Of a stretch of DNA of 64,000 nucleotides, positions 53,544 through 61,192 are shown in pieces. Both the position numbers and the translations under genes were made by a program. The notes beneath the pieces were generated by a model. That model was not told where the DNA came from, did no database searches, and saw only the letters and a program-made list of their open reading frames with translations. Source of the DNA: an uncultured Clostridia bacterium (GTDB lineage Bacteria; Bacillota; Clostridia; UBA1381); NCBI GenBank assembly GCA_934476075.1, contig CAKSNH010000004.1:1-64000 (forward strand). Direction: 5' to 3'. How positions within the stretch are numbered: the first letter of the stretch is position 1; each line of letters starts with the position of its first letter.

Positions 53544-55445
53544 CTACCTCCCTTTATACACACCGATTAATGACGAGCTGACTGCATTTGCCGCTGTCAT
53601 ATCGGTGATGTTATTGTTCTGCACAATACTGTTGTTAGTCGTGTACTGTGCCGTTATACTCTGTGCTTTTTCGGTCTGCTCACGGCTTATTGTCCTGCCT
53701 TTTTCAACAAGCTCATTTATCACCGCTTGAATTTTGTCCGTATTTTCAACAAGTTCCGACAGCTTTTCGGATTTCAGAGCTTCCAGCTGCTTTATGGACG
53801 CCTCCATATCATTCAGAATTTGGTTATTGTCCTGTTGGAGATTATATAATTCTTCTTCCCTTTGCAGTGATAACAATTCTTCCCTCAGCTGTTCATAATG
53901 CTCCTGACCTGTGCTTGTCACCGCACCTTTGAACTCGTCCATTTCCGCAAATGTACGTCTTATATCCTTTATGCGGTCATCATGCGACCACATATCCTGC
54001 ATTTGACTTTCCATATCCGAAAAATATTTTCGCAGTTCCTCATATGCCTCGTTGCCGCTTTTAAGTATTTCATCTACCAAATCCGCATTTCCGTCAAAAA
54101 TTTTATCGTTTATATCCTGTATATATTCCGCATAATCCCGATAACTTAACATACCCAGCTGCAAATATTCATCGGTGTACTGCTTTACACGTTTAAGTCC
54201 TGCAATATAGTCCTCTGTTGACATATTATTGTATTTTTTCTCATGTTCAAGCCATGCCAAACTGTCAGCCAAACGCCCTTCATACAGCTTTTTCCCCGCC
54301 TCGGATATATTTTTATTGTATTCCTCCTCGGTTATTCTCTCCGCTTGCAGTGCCGCCAAATTCCGCTCTTTAATACGGTTAAACGCATCTTCGGGACTGT
54401 CGCCGACATTCTGCCAGTCATTGAAATATGTACGCTCTTCAATGTAGCTCAGCGACTCTTGGTTCTTTGTTTCCAAATCCGCCCTTAATGCCTGTTTCAG
54501 TTTCTGCCCATTCTGATATAATTCTTCATCGGCTTTTAACCATAATTCGTTGCGTTCATCGGCGGTAAGCTGTTCGTTCTCAATTAATTCGGCTTGATAC
54601 TGCTTAATACGCTCGGCACGTCTTTTGTATGCGTCAATCTCACTGTCTGTGCCCCAGCCGTCATTTTCACGCTTTGAAATATAGTCGGCACTCGCTGACA
54701 GATATTCGTCAAAATTTTTCTCCAAATCATCAACATACTGTTTGTGTTGGCTTTTGTTGTAGCTGTCAATTTTCAATGTCCACGACCACCAGTCGTCAGA
54801 CCATTTTTCATAATATTGGTCACGCAGTGCGGTAATATTTTCATAATATTGCTGTTCACTTATCCAACCCATCTGCCGCCATCTGTCCTCGTTGGCGAAC
54901 AGTCCTTTTATACGTTCTTCCTCGGCACGCTTTGCCGCTTCCTCAGCCTTTTTATTTGCCGCCTCGCTGTCCTTTTTTGAACCCGATGAACCTTTTGACG
55001 AACCCGTTGACAGGCTTACCGTTTTGGGGTTATATGAACCTGACGCTTTCTCTGCCGCCTCATATGTTGCAAGCAACGCCTCCGCTTTTGCCAAACTTTC
55101 AGCCTGATAAGCCGTCAGCGGACCCATCATTGAATTCATATTATTGATAAATCCTCTTAGTGCCTCGGCTTGACTGCCGTAAAACTGTGACCAGTTCTCG
55201 CCCAATGTATGCAATAACAGGTTATCAATTTCCAGTTTTATATCAGCCATGCTCTGAAAATTCTTGCCGTCTGTTCTGTATGCCTCTGCAAGATTATCAA
55301 TCAGTCTTTTATTTTCAGCGGATACGTTATCACCGAATAATACTGTTATTGCAAACGCGGACAGGCTGTTTTTTGCACTGTCAATAGTCGCATTAAATCC
55401 GTCCGCATCAGCTGTCAGCCGCACGCTCATATTTTCAACGTCCAT
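53544..55445 (-). CDS. Phage tail tape-measure protein, apparently shortened
   Basis: 633 aa, mostly charged coiled coil, with a typical start (MSVRLTADADGFNATIDSAKNSLS). Tape-measure proteins usually have several hydrophobic helices in the middle; here none are seen after residue ~40, where the family pattern breaks off at SAFAITVLFGDN. An internal deletion is likely. A strong AGGAGGTG precedes the ATG. The C-terminus is Asn/Thr-rich. Confidence 0.8.
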   Translation of the reverse strand: MDVENMSVRLTADADGFNATIDSAKNSLSAFAITVLFGDNVSAENKRLIDNLAEAYRTDGKNFQSMADIKLEIDNLLLHTLGENWSQFYGSQAEALRGFINNMNSMMGPLTAYQAESLAKAEALLATYEAAEKASGSYNPKTVSLSTGSSKGSSGSKKDSEAANKKAEEAAKRAEEERIKGLFANEDRWRQMGWISEQQYYENITALRDQYYEKWSDDWWSWTLKIDSYNKSQHKQYVDDLEKNFDEYLSASADYISKRENDGWGTDSEIDAYKRRAERIKQYQAELIENEQLTADERNELWLKADEELYQNGQKLKQALRADLETKNQESLSYIEERTYFNDWQNVGDSPEDAFNRIKERNLAALQAERITEEEYNKNISEAGKKLYEGRLADSLAWLEHEKKYNNMSTEDYIAGLKRVKQYTDEYLQLGMLSYRDYAEYIQDINDKIFDGNADLVDEILKSGNEAYEELRKYFSDMESQMQDMWSHDDRIKDIRRTFAEMDEFKGAVTSTGQEHYEQLREELLSLQREEELYNLQQDNNQILNDMEASIKQLEALKSEKLSELVENTDKIQAVINELVEKGRTISREQTEKAQSITAQYTTNNSIVQNNNITDMTAANAVSSSLIGVYKGR

Positions 55446-55471
55446 TTCTGCACCTCCTAAAAAATTGTACT

Positions 55472-55498
55472 AAAAAAGCACGCCCGAAAACGTGCTTT
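55472..55498 (-). terminator. Terminator after the zinc-ribbon gene
   Basis: AAAGCACG pairs with CGTGCTTT and is followed by T residues on the minus strand. It isolates the zinc-ribbon gene from the tape-measure gene. Confidence 0.8.
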
Positions 55499-55522
55499 AA
55501 TATTACAATAATACCGTGTTTC

Positions 55523-55822
55523 TTAATAAATGATTTTCATTATTTTAATGCCGAATACAACCGCCGCAATAAGATTTATTATAGCTAATACTGCAAAAAA
55601 TACGGCACATTTTTCTATTGTCGTAACACTGGAAAGAATATAACCTTGTATATTTTCCAAATCAGCTATACGTTTAATTATTCTTTCACTGTCTGTGTCT
55701 TCAACTCTTTCAGTATTCTGACTATTTTTTGAAGTCACTTTCGATTCTAACATTGCTCCGCAATTTTCACACAATTTTAAGCTATCAGAATTTAATTCAC
55801 CACATTTTGGACAAGTTTTCAT
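55523..55822 (-). CDS. Zinc-ribbon membrane protein (phage moron)
   Basis: 99 aa. The N-terminal zinc ribbon is CPKCGE...CENCGA (residues 4-24). After a polar linker there is one strong membrane helix (about 72-95). It lies between chaperone and tape-measure genes with its own terminator, the usual place for an accessory 'moron'. No specific function can be given. Confidence 0.75.
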   Translation of the reverse strand: MKTCPKCGELNSDSLKLCENCGAMLESKVTSKNSQNTERVEDTDSERIIKRIADLENIQGYILSSVTTIEKCAVFFAVLAIINLIAAVVFGIKIMKIIY

Positions 55823-55889
55823 ATTAAAAACCCCTTTACAATTATTTTATAAGTATATAATATCATAAAAAGGTGTATTTTGTCAACAC

Positions 55890-56087
55890 TTACAATCCAT
55901 AAAATGCCCTTAAATGTGGTGGTATGCCTGCCGTTGCCGGCTTTTCGTCCTCTGCCAGACCGTCTATCAAGTCAAACACAAGCCTTGGCTTTAACCGTCC
56001 TATCTCATCGGGCAGTTTAAAATAAGCCTTGAACATGGATACATACAAATCACGCAAACGCCCGCTTACTTCTGTATTTGCGGGCAT
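55890..56087 (-). pseudogene. Tail assembly chaperone, C-terminal fragment
   Basis: From about 56087 the frame reads 66 aa ending in IPPHLRAFYGL, the C-terminus of phage tail-assembly proteins encoded before tape-measure genes. There is no ribosome site, and the homology stops at about 56090, where the inverted MuF linker copy begins on the other strand. The 5' part has been lost. Confidence 0.6.
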
Positions 56088-56107
56088 TACACGTTTTTTG
56101 CCGCATG

Positions 56108-56713
56108 GATACAGGCACGCGAGTTGCAAGGGACAAGGACGGCAAGACGTACAAAGTCCCGAGTGATATAACATATGATGAATGGAAAGAAAAATATGTT
56201 GCTGATGCAATATCAACATCTGATAAAGAACAGTTTGAAAAATATAAAGCTATAATACCGAATTTATCAAATAAAACACTTGAAGAATTTTATAATATCA
56301 AGTATAATGATAGTGAGTATTGGAGTTTTATAAAGCTTGATTATAGCAGAAGAAATGAATTAGTATAAAATCCGGAATTAAAATTACCTAATGCTGATAG
56401 TGTTGTAGCGGCAGAACCTAAATTTACAAAATATCTGTTTAACCCTGAAAATGAAAAAGGTTATAATAAAGGTAAAGCCTTTATCAGCAGATTGGGATAT
56501 AGTATAGATAACTGGCAGGAGCTTCAACAAAAAATCATTTATAATGCACCAAAGTATCCGGCAAAATTTATCGGGGATAATGGACATGGCATAAAATATG
56601 AACAAATAGTAATTTTATATGGGTTAAAAAATAAGCCTGCAAATATTGTAGTTGGATGGGTACAAGATGATTTAGGAACGTATTTAACAAGTTTATACAT
56701 AAAGGAAGTATAA
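56108..56713 (+). pseudogene. Second MuF toxin tip: linker copy plus DUF6883-like toxin domain, one in-frame stop
   Basis: The plus-strand frame begins with a copy of the MuF linker (TYDEWKEKYVADAISTSDKE; about 56108-56345), then a TAA at 56366-56368. It continues in the same frame to 56713 as a ~115-residue domain (LPNADSVV, FTKYLFNPENEKG, KAFISRLGY, IKYEQIVIL), which I assign to the DUF6883 group of putative toxin domains. It lacks a MuF head domain and a start signal, so it is a silent cassette unless moved behind MuF. The next gene is its probable immunity partner. Confidence 0.7.
56139..56247 (+). repeat. MuF-linker inverted repeat, left arm
   Basis: 109 bp that recur inverted at 57961-58069 with a single mismatch (56170), including a 77 bp perfect stretch (56171-56247). 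Lower similarity continues on both sides (to about 56108 and 56325). It encodes the linker in front of the toxin domain. Confidence 0.92.
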
Positions 56714-56715
56714 AA

Positions 56716-56889
56716 ATGAAAGTAAGTCAATATGATACTATTTTATTGAAAGATGGAAGAGAAGGCAGTGTCGTTGAAGCATTTGATAATAAAGTTTTTG
56801 AAGTTGATGTAGGAGATTCGCCTAAGGATTGGGAAACAATCACAGTAAAAATTGATGAAATAGAAAAAGTTATAAAACATTTTGATTAA
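56716..56889 (+). CDS. Small probable immunity protein (DUF4926-like), 57 aa
   Basis: 57 aa, acidic, in the form of a small beta-barrel (VSQYDTILLKDGREGSVVEAF, then VDVGDSPKDWE and IDEIEKV). It starts 2 bases after the DUF6883 domain gene with GGAAG upstream. Similar small DUF4926-like proteins are encoded next to polymorphic toxin domains, and the position strongly suggests immunity. The domain name is my best recognition and not proven. Confidence 0.7.
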   Translation: MKVSQYDTILLKDGREGSVVEAFDNKVFEVDVGDSPKDWETITVKIDEIEKVIKHFD

Positions 56890-56914
56890 AAAAACACCCG
56901 AAGGTGTCTTTTTT
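56888..56914. terminator. Bidirectional terminator between the two toxin/immunity cassettes
   Basis: A stem of ACACC/GGTGT with A/T runs on both sides, around a CGAA loop. It separates the convergent immunity genes at 56889 and 56913. Confidence 0.8.
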
Positions 56915-57314
56915 AATCTTGCCAATATTCCTTGTGTTCATTAAGCCACTTCTTAACAATTTCTATATCATCTTTAAGTAATTTTAAATCTTCCGGTGTG
57001 AATAAATCCTCATAATCACCATTTTCAAAATCATTAATATCATATGCTGTACCATATGCTAAATCTTTCTCTACTTGATTATGCTCTATTTGAAACAACA
57101 TTCCAATAACCATACAAACAAATTTTGTCATTCCATTTTCATCCATATCTATATAGTGGTCTTCAAATGAATTATTTACTGATTGGATAGCATTTGCTCC
57201 ATATTTAAAAAAATAATTAAAATCATCTATAATTGAACCTTTTGTATCTTCATAATTAAATTCTTGATCATATGGTATTTTTTGCAACACATCATGTTTA
57301 TTCATATTACACAC
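56913..57314 (-). CDS. Probable immunity protein for the deaminase toxin
   Basis: 133 aa, very acidic and apparently all-helical (FNYFFKYGANAIQS, MVIGMLFQIEHNQVE, EDLKLLKDDIEIVKKWL). Its start abuts the toxin stop (one base after 57315). The pattern resembles small Imm-type proteins found after deaminase toxins. It would bind and block the toxin domain of the upstream MuF fusion. Immunity is inferred from position and character. Confidence 0.7.
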   Translation of the reverse strand: MCNMNKHDVLQKIPYDQEFNYEDTKGSIIDDFNYFFKYGANAIQSVNNSFEDHYIDMDENGMTKFVCMVIGMLFQIEHNQVEKDLAYGTAYDINDFENGDYEDLFTPEDLKLLKDDIEIVKKWLNEHKEYWQD

Positions 57315-58742
57315 CTACTTTCTGTGTTTCCATGTTTTAGTGCCTTGTTCACTTCCGTTATATCCCTTTTTACCGGAAACAATATTTACTGTAACGCTCG
57401 GGAATTCCTTTTTAAATTGTTCAACAACTCCTTGACAGCTTTCACAAATATGTTTTTCTGACAAAATAGTTATTACATCTGAACTATCTTTATTCAAATT
57501 AATTGCCACAAACTCTAAAAATTTTGCTTCCGTATCAAACTCACGTTTTATACCATCACCTAACTCTTTAACTTTATATCGTCTGTTGTCAACAATACCG
57601 ATTATAGGATAAACTCCTTTGTATGAGTCATATTCATATGTACCACTTTTTTCTGCTCTGCTATGTGCAAAATATATATCACCGTTAAATTCCATAGTTG
57701 CAGCATTACCGCTATTTTTTAATGCTTTTATATTTCTTCGTTGTTTGCCGCTGTAACCTGTACAGTCAAATCCATTTTGCTTTGTGTCCCAAGCTGCTCG
57801 GTCTAATTCAAGTATCTTTGTTGCTGATACATTTCCGTCAATCTCATAACGATTTAATATCCTATATTTTGCCTTTAAATCTTTCCATTTATCACTATCA
57901 TTATACTTGATATTAATAAATTCTTCAAGTGTTTTCGGTGATAATTCTTGTAAAATAGGCTTATATTTTTCAAACTGTTCTTTATCAGATGTTGATATTG
58001 CATCAGCAACATATTTTTCTTTCCATTCATCATATGTCATATCACTCGGGACTTTGTACGTCTTGCCGTACTTGTCCCTTGCAATTCGTGTTCCTGTATC
58101 TTCATCATCAAAATACGCAATAGTGGTACTTCTGCACCATGCGTGCAAGGGCGGATAATTCTCACCCGGTACAGCGTCGGCAACGTTGAACACCTCGCCG
58201 TCAAGCTCCGCACACATGGGACTTGTCCTGCTGTCGAGCGTTGCAAGATACTTGTACTTATCAATGCCAAACTCCGCATATGCCTTTAACTCGCCCTGAC
58301 CCATATAGAACGTGGTTTCGGTGCGGATAAGCCTTGTCGCCATCATTTTCCCCTGCAAGGATAAATCGGCAATATCATTTGACATTTTTTCAATAGACGC
58401 ACCTGTTGCAATTCCCGAACTTAGCACCGTTTTAAGTTTCTTTGCAAGTGCGTTTGTGTTTGTCCACACACGCTCCGAAAAGTTTTTGCCCATGAATTTG
58501 CTTTCAAGCACTGTTTTAAGTGCCTTTTCGGGTATCAGTGCAAAATCCGCACCTATCCCGAACCCCTGCTGACAGTCAAACATTGTACGGTAATAGCTTT
58601 CTTTGTACGCATTGCCCAATACCGATTTATCTGTCCCCAGTTCAATATCCGCCGTCTGCTTGAATACCGCACCCACACGCTCCGACAATGCCTCCAATCT
58701 TGTGATACGAGCGGCATAACTCACCGCATTAATACGGTTCAA
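57315..58742 (-). pseudogene. MuF-type phage head protein (5'-truncated) fused to a deaminase toxin domain
   Basis: 475 codons from 58742, a TTG without a ribosome site. The first ~100 residues of a normal MuF protein are missing and the frame runs into unrelated sequence. The MuF domain is intact further on (LIRTETTFYMGQGE, ATLDSRTSPMCAELDGEVF, PPLHAWCRSTT). The linker that is duplicated at 56139 follows (about residues 225-265). The last ~120 residues carry deaminase hallmarks: DTEAKFLEF for the catalytic Glu and CESCQGVVEQF for the zinc CxxC, as in the BURPS668_1122 toxin deaminases. It would deaminate nucleic-acid bases. Expression is doubtful because the start is lost. Confidence 0.78.
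57961..58069 (-). repeat. MuF-linker inverted repeat, right arm
   Basis: The reverse complement of 56139-56247 with one mismatch (at 58038). It is the linker between the MuF domain and the deaminase. The arms are separated by about 1.7 kb that holds both toxin tips and both immunity genes. Confidence 0.92.
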
Positions 58743-58918
58743 TATATCTTTGCGTTTTACATTAACTTTAATATTGTTACACTGATATATTCTCTTTCTG
58801 AATTAATTTTTTGCATAAAAATAACGGAAGCATTTTAATTTACTTCCGTTATAGTTTTATTATTTTCAAAATCTATTTGTATTTTAAATTCGCTTATTTT
58901 TTCTTCTCTGCTTATTCA

Positions 58919-59548
58919 TTATATATCACCCCATAATTTACGAACTACATTATAATCACTTGGCATACATGTACATTTTAAACATCCAAACTTCAATTTA
59001 TTGAACTCTTCCTTTGTAATTTCAATACCCATATCACCCTCAACAGTCGTATTGTAATCAAGTTTTCCCTGACATTCTGGACGGAAATACCACACTCTAT
59101 AGAACTCTTTACCAGTCTTACTATTTTTCCCACTAAACAGACAAGTAATTGTTCTTCCTGAACTAATTTCAGTTGTAACAAATGTCCCGAAATAAGGATT
59201 GTATTGTTCGTATACATTATATCCACGCTTGATATTATCTTGTTTGTCACGTTCGCTATACTCTAATAACTGCTGCGTACCCCTTCCATAAGAAGTATCA
59301 TACACTTTGCTACTATTTACACCAACAGTGGAATATAACTTAACCCCGTTTCTGTCAGTAGTTTCAACTCTCTTTACTCTTTCTCCGTTGATGTACTCAT
59401 TACACAATCTGTCCATATAATGAACATTCCCGTTTTCATCCACTCTACGAGATACTTTTTTCATATCATAATTATCATAAGCTGCCTTTGCAGCACTTCC
59501 TGCATAAATTCCTAAGAACGCTAACAGTCCACCGAACATATTCATCAA
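58919..59548 (-). CDS. Membrane-anchored protein of unknown function
   Basis: 209 aa. A short hydrophobic N-terminus (MFGGLLAFLGIYAGSAAKAA) is followed by a polar domain rich in Tyr, Asn and Gly (VDENGNVHYMD, YSTVGVNSSKVYD) and a C-terminal CLKCTC pair. I recognise no family. An AAAGGTGG site precedes the ATG, so it looks like a real gene. It is the last gene of a small accessory set between the IS fragment and MuF. Confidence 0.7.
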   Translation of the reverse strand: MMNMFGGLLAFLGIYAGSAAKAAYDNYDMKKVSRRVDENGNVHYMDRLCNEYINGERVKRVETTDRNGVKLYSTVGVNSSKVYDTSYGRGTQQLLEYSERDKQDNIKRGYNVYEQYNPYFGTFVTTEISSGRTITCLFSGKNSKTGKEFYRVWYFRPECQGKLDYNTTVEGDMGIEITKEEFNKLKFGCLKCTCMPSDYNVVRKLWGDI

Positions 59549-59567
59549 CCACCTTTCTCTTTATATA

Positions 59568-59720
59568 TTATTTTCTCCATTTGTCCATTTCATCTACTGA
59601 CTTCTTATTTAAGTTATTATACATATCCTGTCTCTTACGAGATTCTTCCTTTTTGCTCAAATACCAAGGAATACCAAATACAATAATGAACGCTACGATT
59701 GCTCCAATTGATTCTGCCAC
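59568..59720 (-). CDS. Small membrane protein, 50 aa
   Basis: GTG start at 59720 with AAAGGAAAG upstream. The product is one membrane helix (ESIGAIVAFIIVFGIPWYL) and a charged tail (KKEESRKRQDM...VDEMDKWRK). It lies 19 bases before the 209-residue membrane-anchored gene on the same strand, behind the promoter at 59912-59940. No family recognised. Confidence 0.65.
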   Translation of the reverse strand: MAESIGAIVAFIIVFGIPWYLSKKEESRKRQDMYNNLNKKSVDEMDKWRK

Positions 59721-59911
59721 AATTAAACACTTTCCTTTCTAAAATATCCCAATACATTAATCTTTTCTGTTTCTTCATCTCATTTTCGGCATTCTAACCA
59801 CAATACAGAACGGAATTAGTTCGCCTTATAATTTAACTTACTACCACAATTTTTCTTCTTATAAGTTTTTCCATATTAATCAACTTACCTTTCCCCATTT
59901 CATTTATTTTT
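59721..59911 (-). other. Leader of the small-gene unit, no clear gene
   Basis: About 190 bases between promoter and the 50-residue gene. Only very short frames are present (one of 16 codons after GGAAAGG). I cannot support a gene. Confidence 0.4.
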
Positions 59912-59940
59912 ATTATATCATCTTTTGTCTAAATTTGCAA
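59912..59940 (-). promoter_or_regulatory. Promoter for the small membrane-protein genes
   Basis: On the minus strand TTGCAA (59935-59940), 17 bases, TATAAT (59912-59917). It reads toward the genes at 59720 and 59548. Confidence 0.65.
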
Positions 59941-59946
59941 TTACTT

Positions 59947-60105
59947 TTAACACAATACACAATCTTTTGTGAAAAACAACCAAATTCCTAACAATATTAT
60001 TATAACAGATGCTGTTGCGTCACCGTCAAGTACAATAGGCAACATAATTGATATTATAATCATTATTAATCCCATTATTTTCTGTTTTAATTTCCATTTG
60101 TTCAT
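59947..60105 (-). CDS. Small membrane protein, 52 aa
   Basis: ATG at 60105 preceded by GGAGG at 8 bases. It has two hydrophobic segments (IMGLIMIIISIMLPIVL and ASVIIILLGIWLFF) joined by a short acidic turn, a basic start and a C-terminal Cys pair (CVLC). It resembles small holin-like or toxin-like membrane peptides, but no family is recognised. It lies 14 bases after the 45-residue gene. Confidence 0.68.
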   Translation of the reverse strand: MNKWKLKQKIMGLIMIIISIMLPIVLDGDATASVIIILLGIWLFFTKDCVLC

Positions 60106-60119
60106 TTGTATTTCCTCCA

Positions 60120-60257
60120 TTATACCATAATTAAATCGTTTTCTTTAATTAATCTTCTTTGTACCATTTTATTTAAATCTTTATTAACCGTGATGTGATT
60201 AACCCCGTTTGTATATATAAAATGCGACCCTTTTGAACGCATCTCATATATATCCAT
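60120..60257 (-). CDS. Small protein, 45 aa, unknown
   Basis: 45 aa (start MDIYEMRSKG) with a basic, possibly helical C-terminal half (KDLNKMVQRRLIKENDL). Its ribosome site is weak, so it may be translated from coupling with the gene before it. The stop codon overlaps the ribosome-site region of the next small membrane gene. No family recognised. Confidence 0.5.
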   Translation of the reverse strand: MDIYEMRSKGSHFIYTNGVNHITVNKDLNKMVQRRLIKENDLIMV

Positions 60258-60283
60258 TACTTATCAACATTTTTATAAAGCTT

Positions 60284-60484
60284 CTAATTGCTTTTGGTTT
60301 TCTTTTCATATCTTTCTCTCCTTTGTTTATCATGTAATATTAATAGTTCATCTGCATACATGATTATCTTACATGATGTATACATACCACAATGTTGTTC
60401 ACATTCGTCCATTGAGTGATATGGACACAAACTAATCCGTGAAATGTCTACATCTGTTCCATTTTTAATCACTACATTATCCAT
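60284..60484 (-). CDS. Small cysteine-containing protein, 66 aa
   Basis: 66 aa. Four cysteines occur within 20 residues (CPYHSMDECEQHCGMYTSC), suggesting a metal site, followed by a helical basic tail. A TAGGT ribosome site precedes the ATG. It is the first of the small accessory genes left of the IS fragment. No family recognised. Confidence 0.65.
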   Translation of the reverse strand: MDNVVIKNGTDVDISRISLCPYHSMDECEQHCGMYTSCKIIMYADELLILHDKQRRERYEKKTKSN

Positions 60485-60520
60485 TTTTATATTACCTACT
60501 TTTGCTATATTATTTTTTGT

Positions 60521-60556
60521 AATAAAAAAGCAGTTAGTAAATCTCTAACTGCTTTC
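60521..60556 (-). terminator. Terminator between IS fragment and accessory genes
   Basis: AAAGCAGTTAG pairs with CTAACTGCTTT and is followed by TTTTTATT on the minus strand. Confidence 0.85.
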
Positions 60557-60568
60557 ATTCACGATATT

Positions 60569-60828
60569 GTAGGTTTGTCAATGATGTGTTACACAATCGG
60601 TCAAAAAATTTTGCCGTCTTGCAGAAAAGCTTTAATGTAATCAACAGGGGCTTTCCAATTAAGAGGACGCATAGGAAACTTGTTGTATTTATAGTTATGC
60701 ACCTTTAATTGTTTGGCAAAGTCATCAAATGAATAAAACGTATGTGTAGCATAGAAATATTCATTATCTTTACGGTGGGAGCGTTCCACTTTGCCGTTAT
60801 GCCGCGGTGTATACGGTCTTAACATTCA
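60569..60828 (-). mobile_element. IS481-like insertion sequence remnant (3' end)
   Basis: The outer end is the inverted-repeat-like TGTAGGTTTGTCAATGATG at 60570, next to the last 74 codons of the transposase. The inner side stops abruptly at about 60828 inside the MuB gene, and no other IS end is present. This is a deletion joint, not a clean insertion. Confidence 0.75.
60601..60825 (-). pseudogene. IS481-family transposase, C-terminal fragment
   Basis: 74 residues with RPYTPRHNGKVERSHRKDNE, where the catalytic Glu of the DDE domain sits, and the end WKAPVDYI. About three quarters of the ~300-residue transposase are missing. The start overlaps the broken end of the MuB gene. Confidence 0.85.
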
Positions 60829-61187
60829 CTGTTCATACGAGCATATTCTTTTATCGCCATGGTTTTGCCGATACCTGCGTCACCGTATATGCACCCCATT
60901 TTACGCTGTATCTGACAAATCGCTATCGTGTTTAATACTTCATTGGCAATACTGGTTTTTGCAAATGAAACGCTGCCAATGTTTGCTGACGGCATTTGAC
61001 TGCTTTGTTCCTGCCGTGCAAAAAATTCGGCAATTTTAACATCTGTTGTCTGCGGTGCTTTGTATGTACCGCTCATGTATTGGCTCAGTATGCTCTTGCT
61101 TATTCCTATACGGTTAGCCAAATCGGTATATGTAATCTTATTTTCTTCAAGATATTCCTTTAATTTTTCTATATATTTGTACTCCAT
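60819..61187 (-). pseudogene. MuB-like transposition ATPase, N-terminal fragment
   Basis: From the ATG at 61187 (AAAGG at 9 bases). An HTH domain occurs at about residues 5-50 (TYTDLANRIGISKSILSQYM), then the start of the AAA domain with Walker A GDAGIGKT. It ends after ~122 residues at the IS fragment, instead of ~300. MuB delivers target DNA to the transposase; this copy cannot work. It follows the transposase gene by 5 bases, the usual A-B order. Confidence 0.88.
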
Positions 61188-61192
61188 TATAC

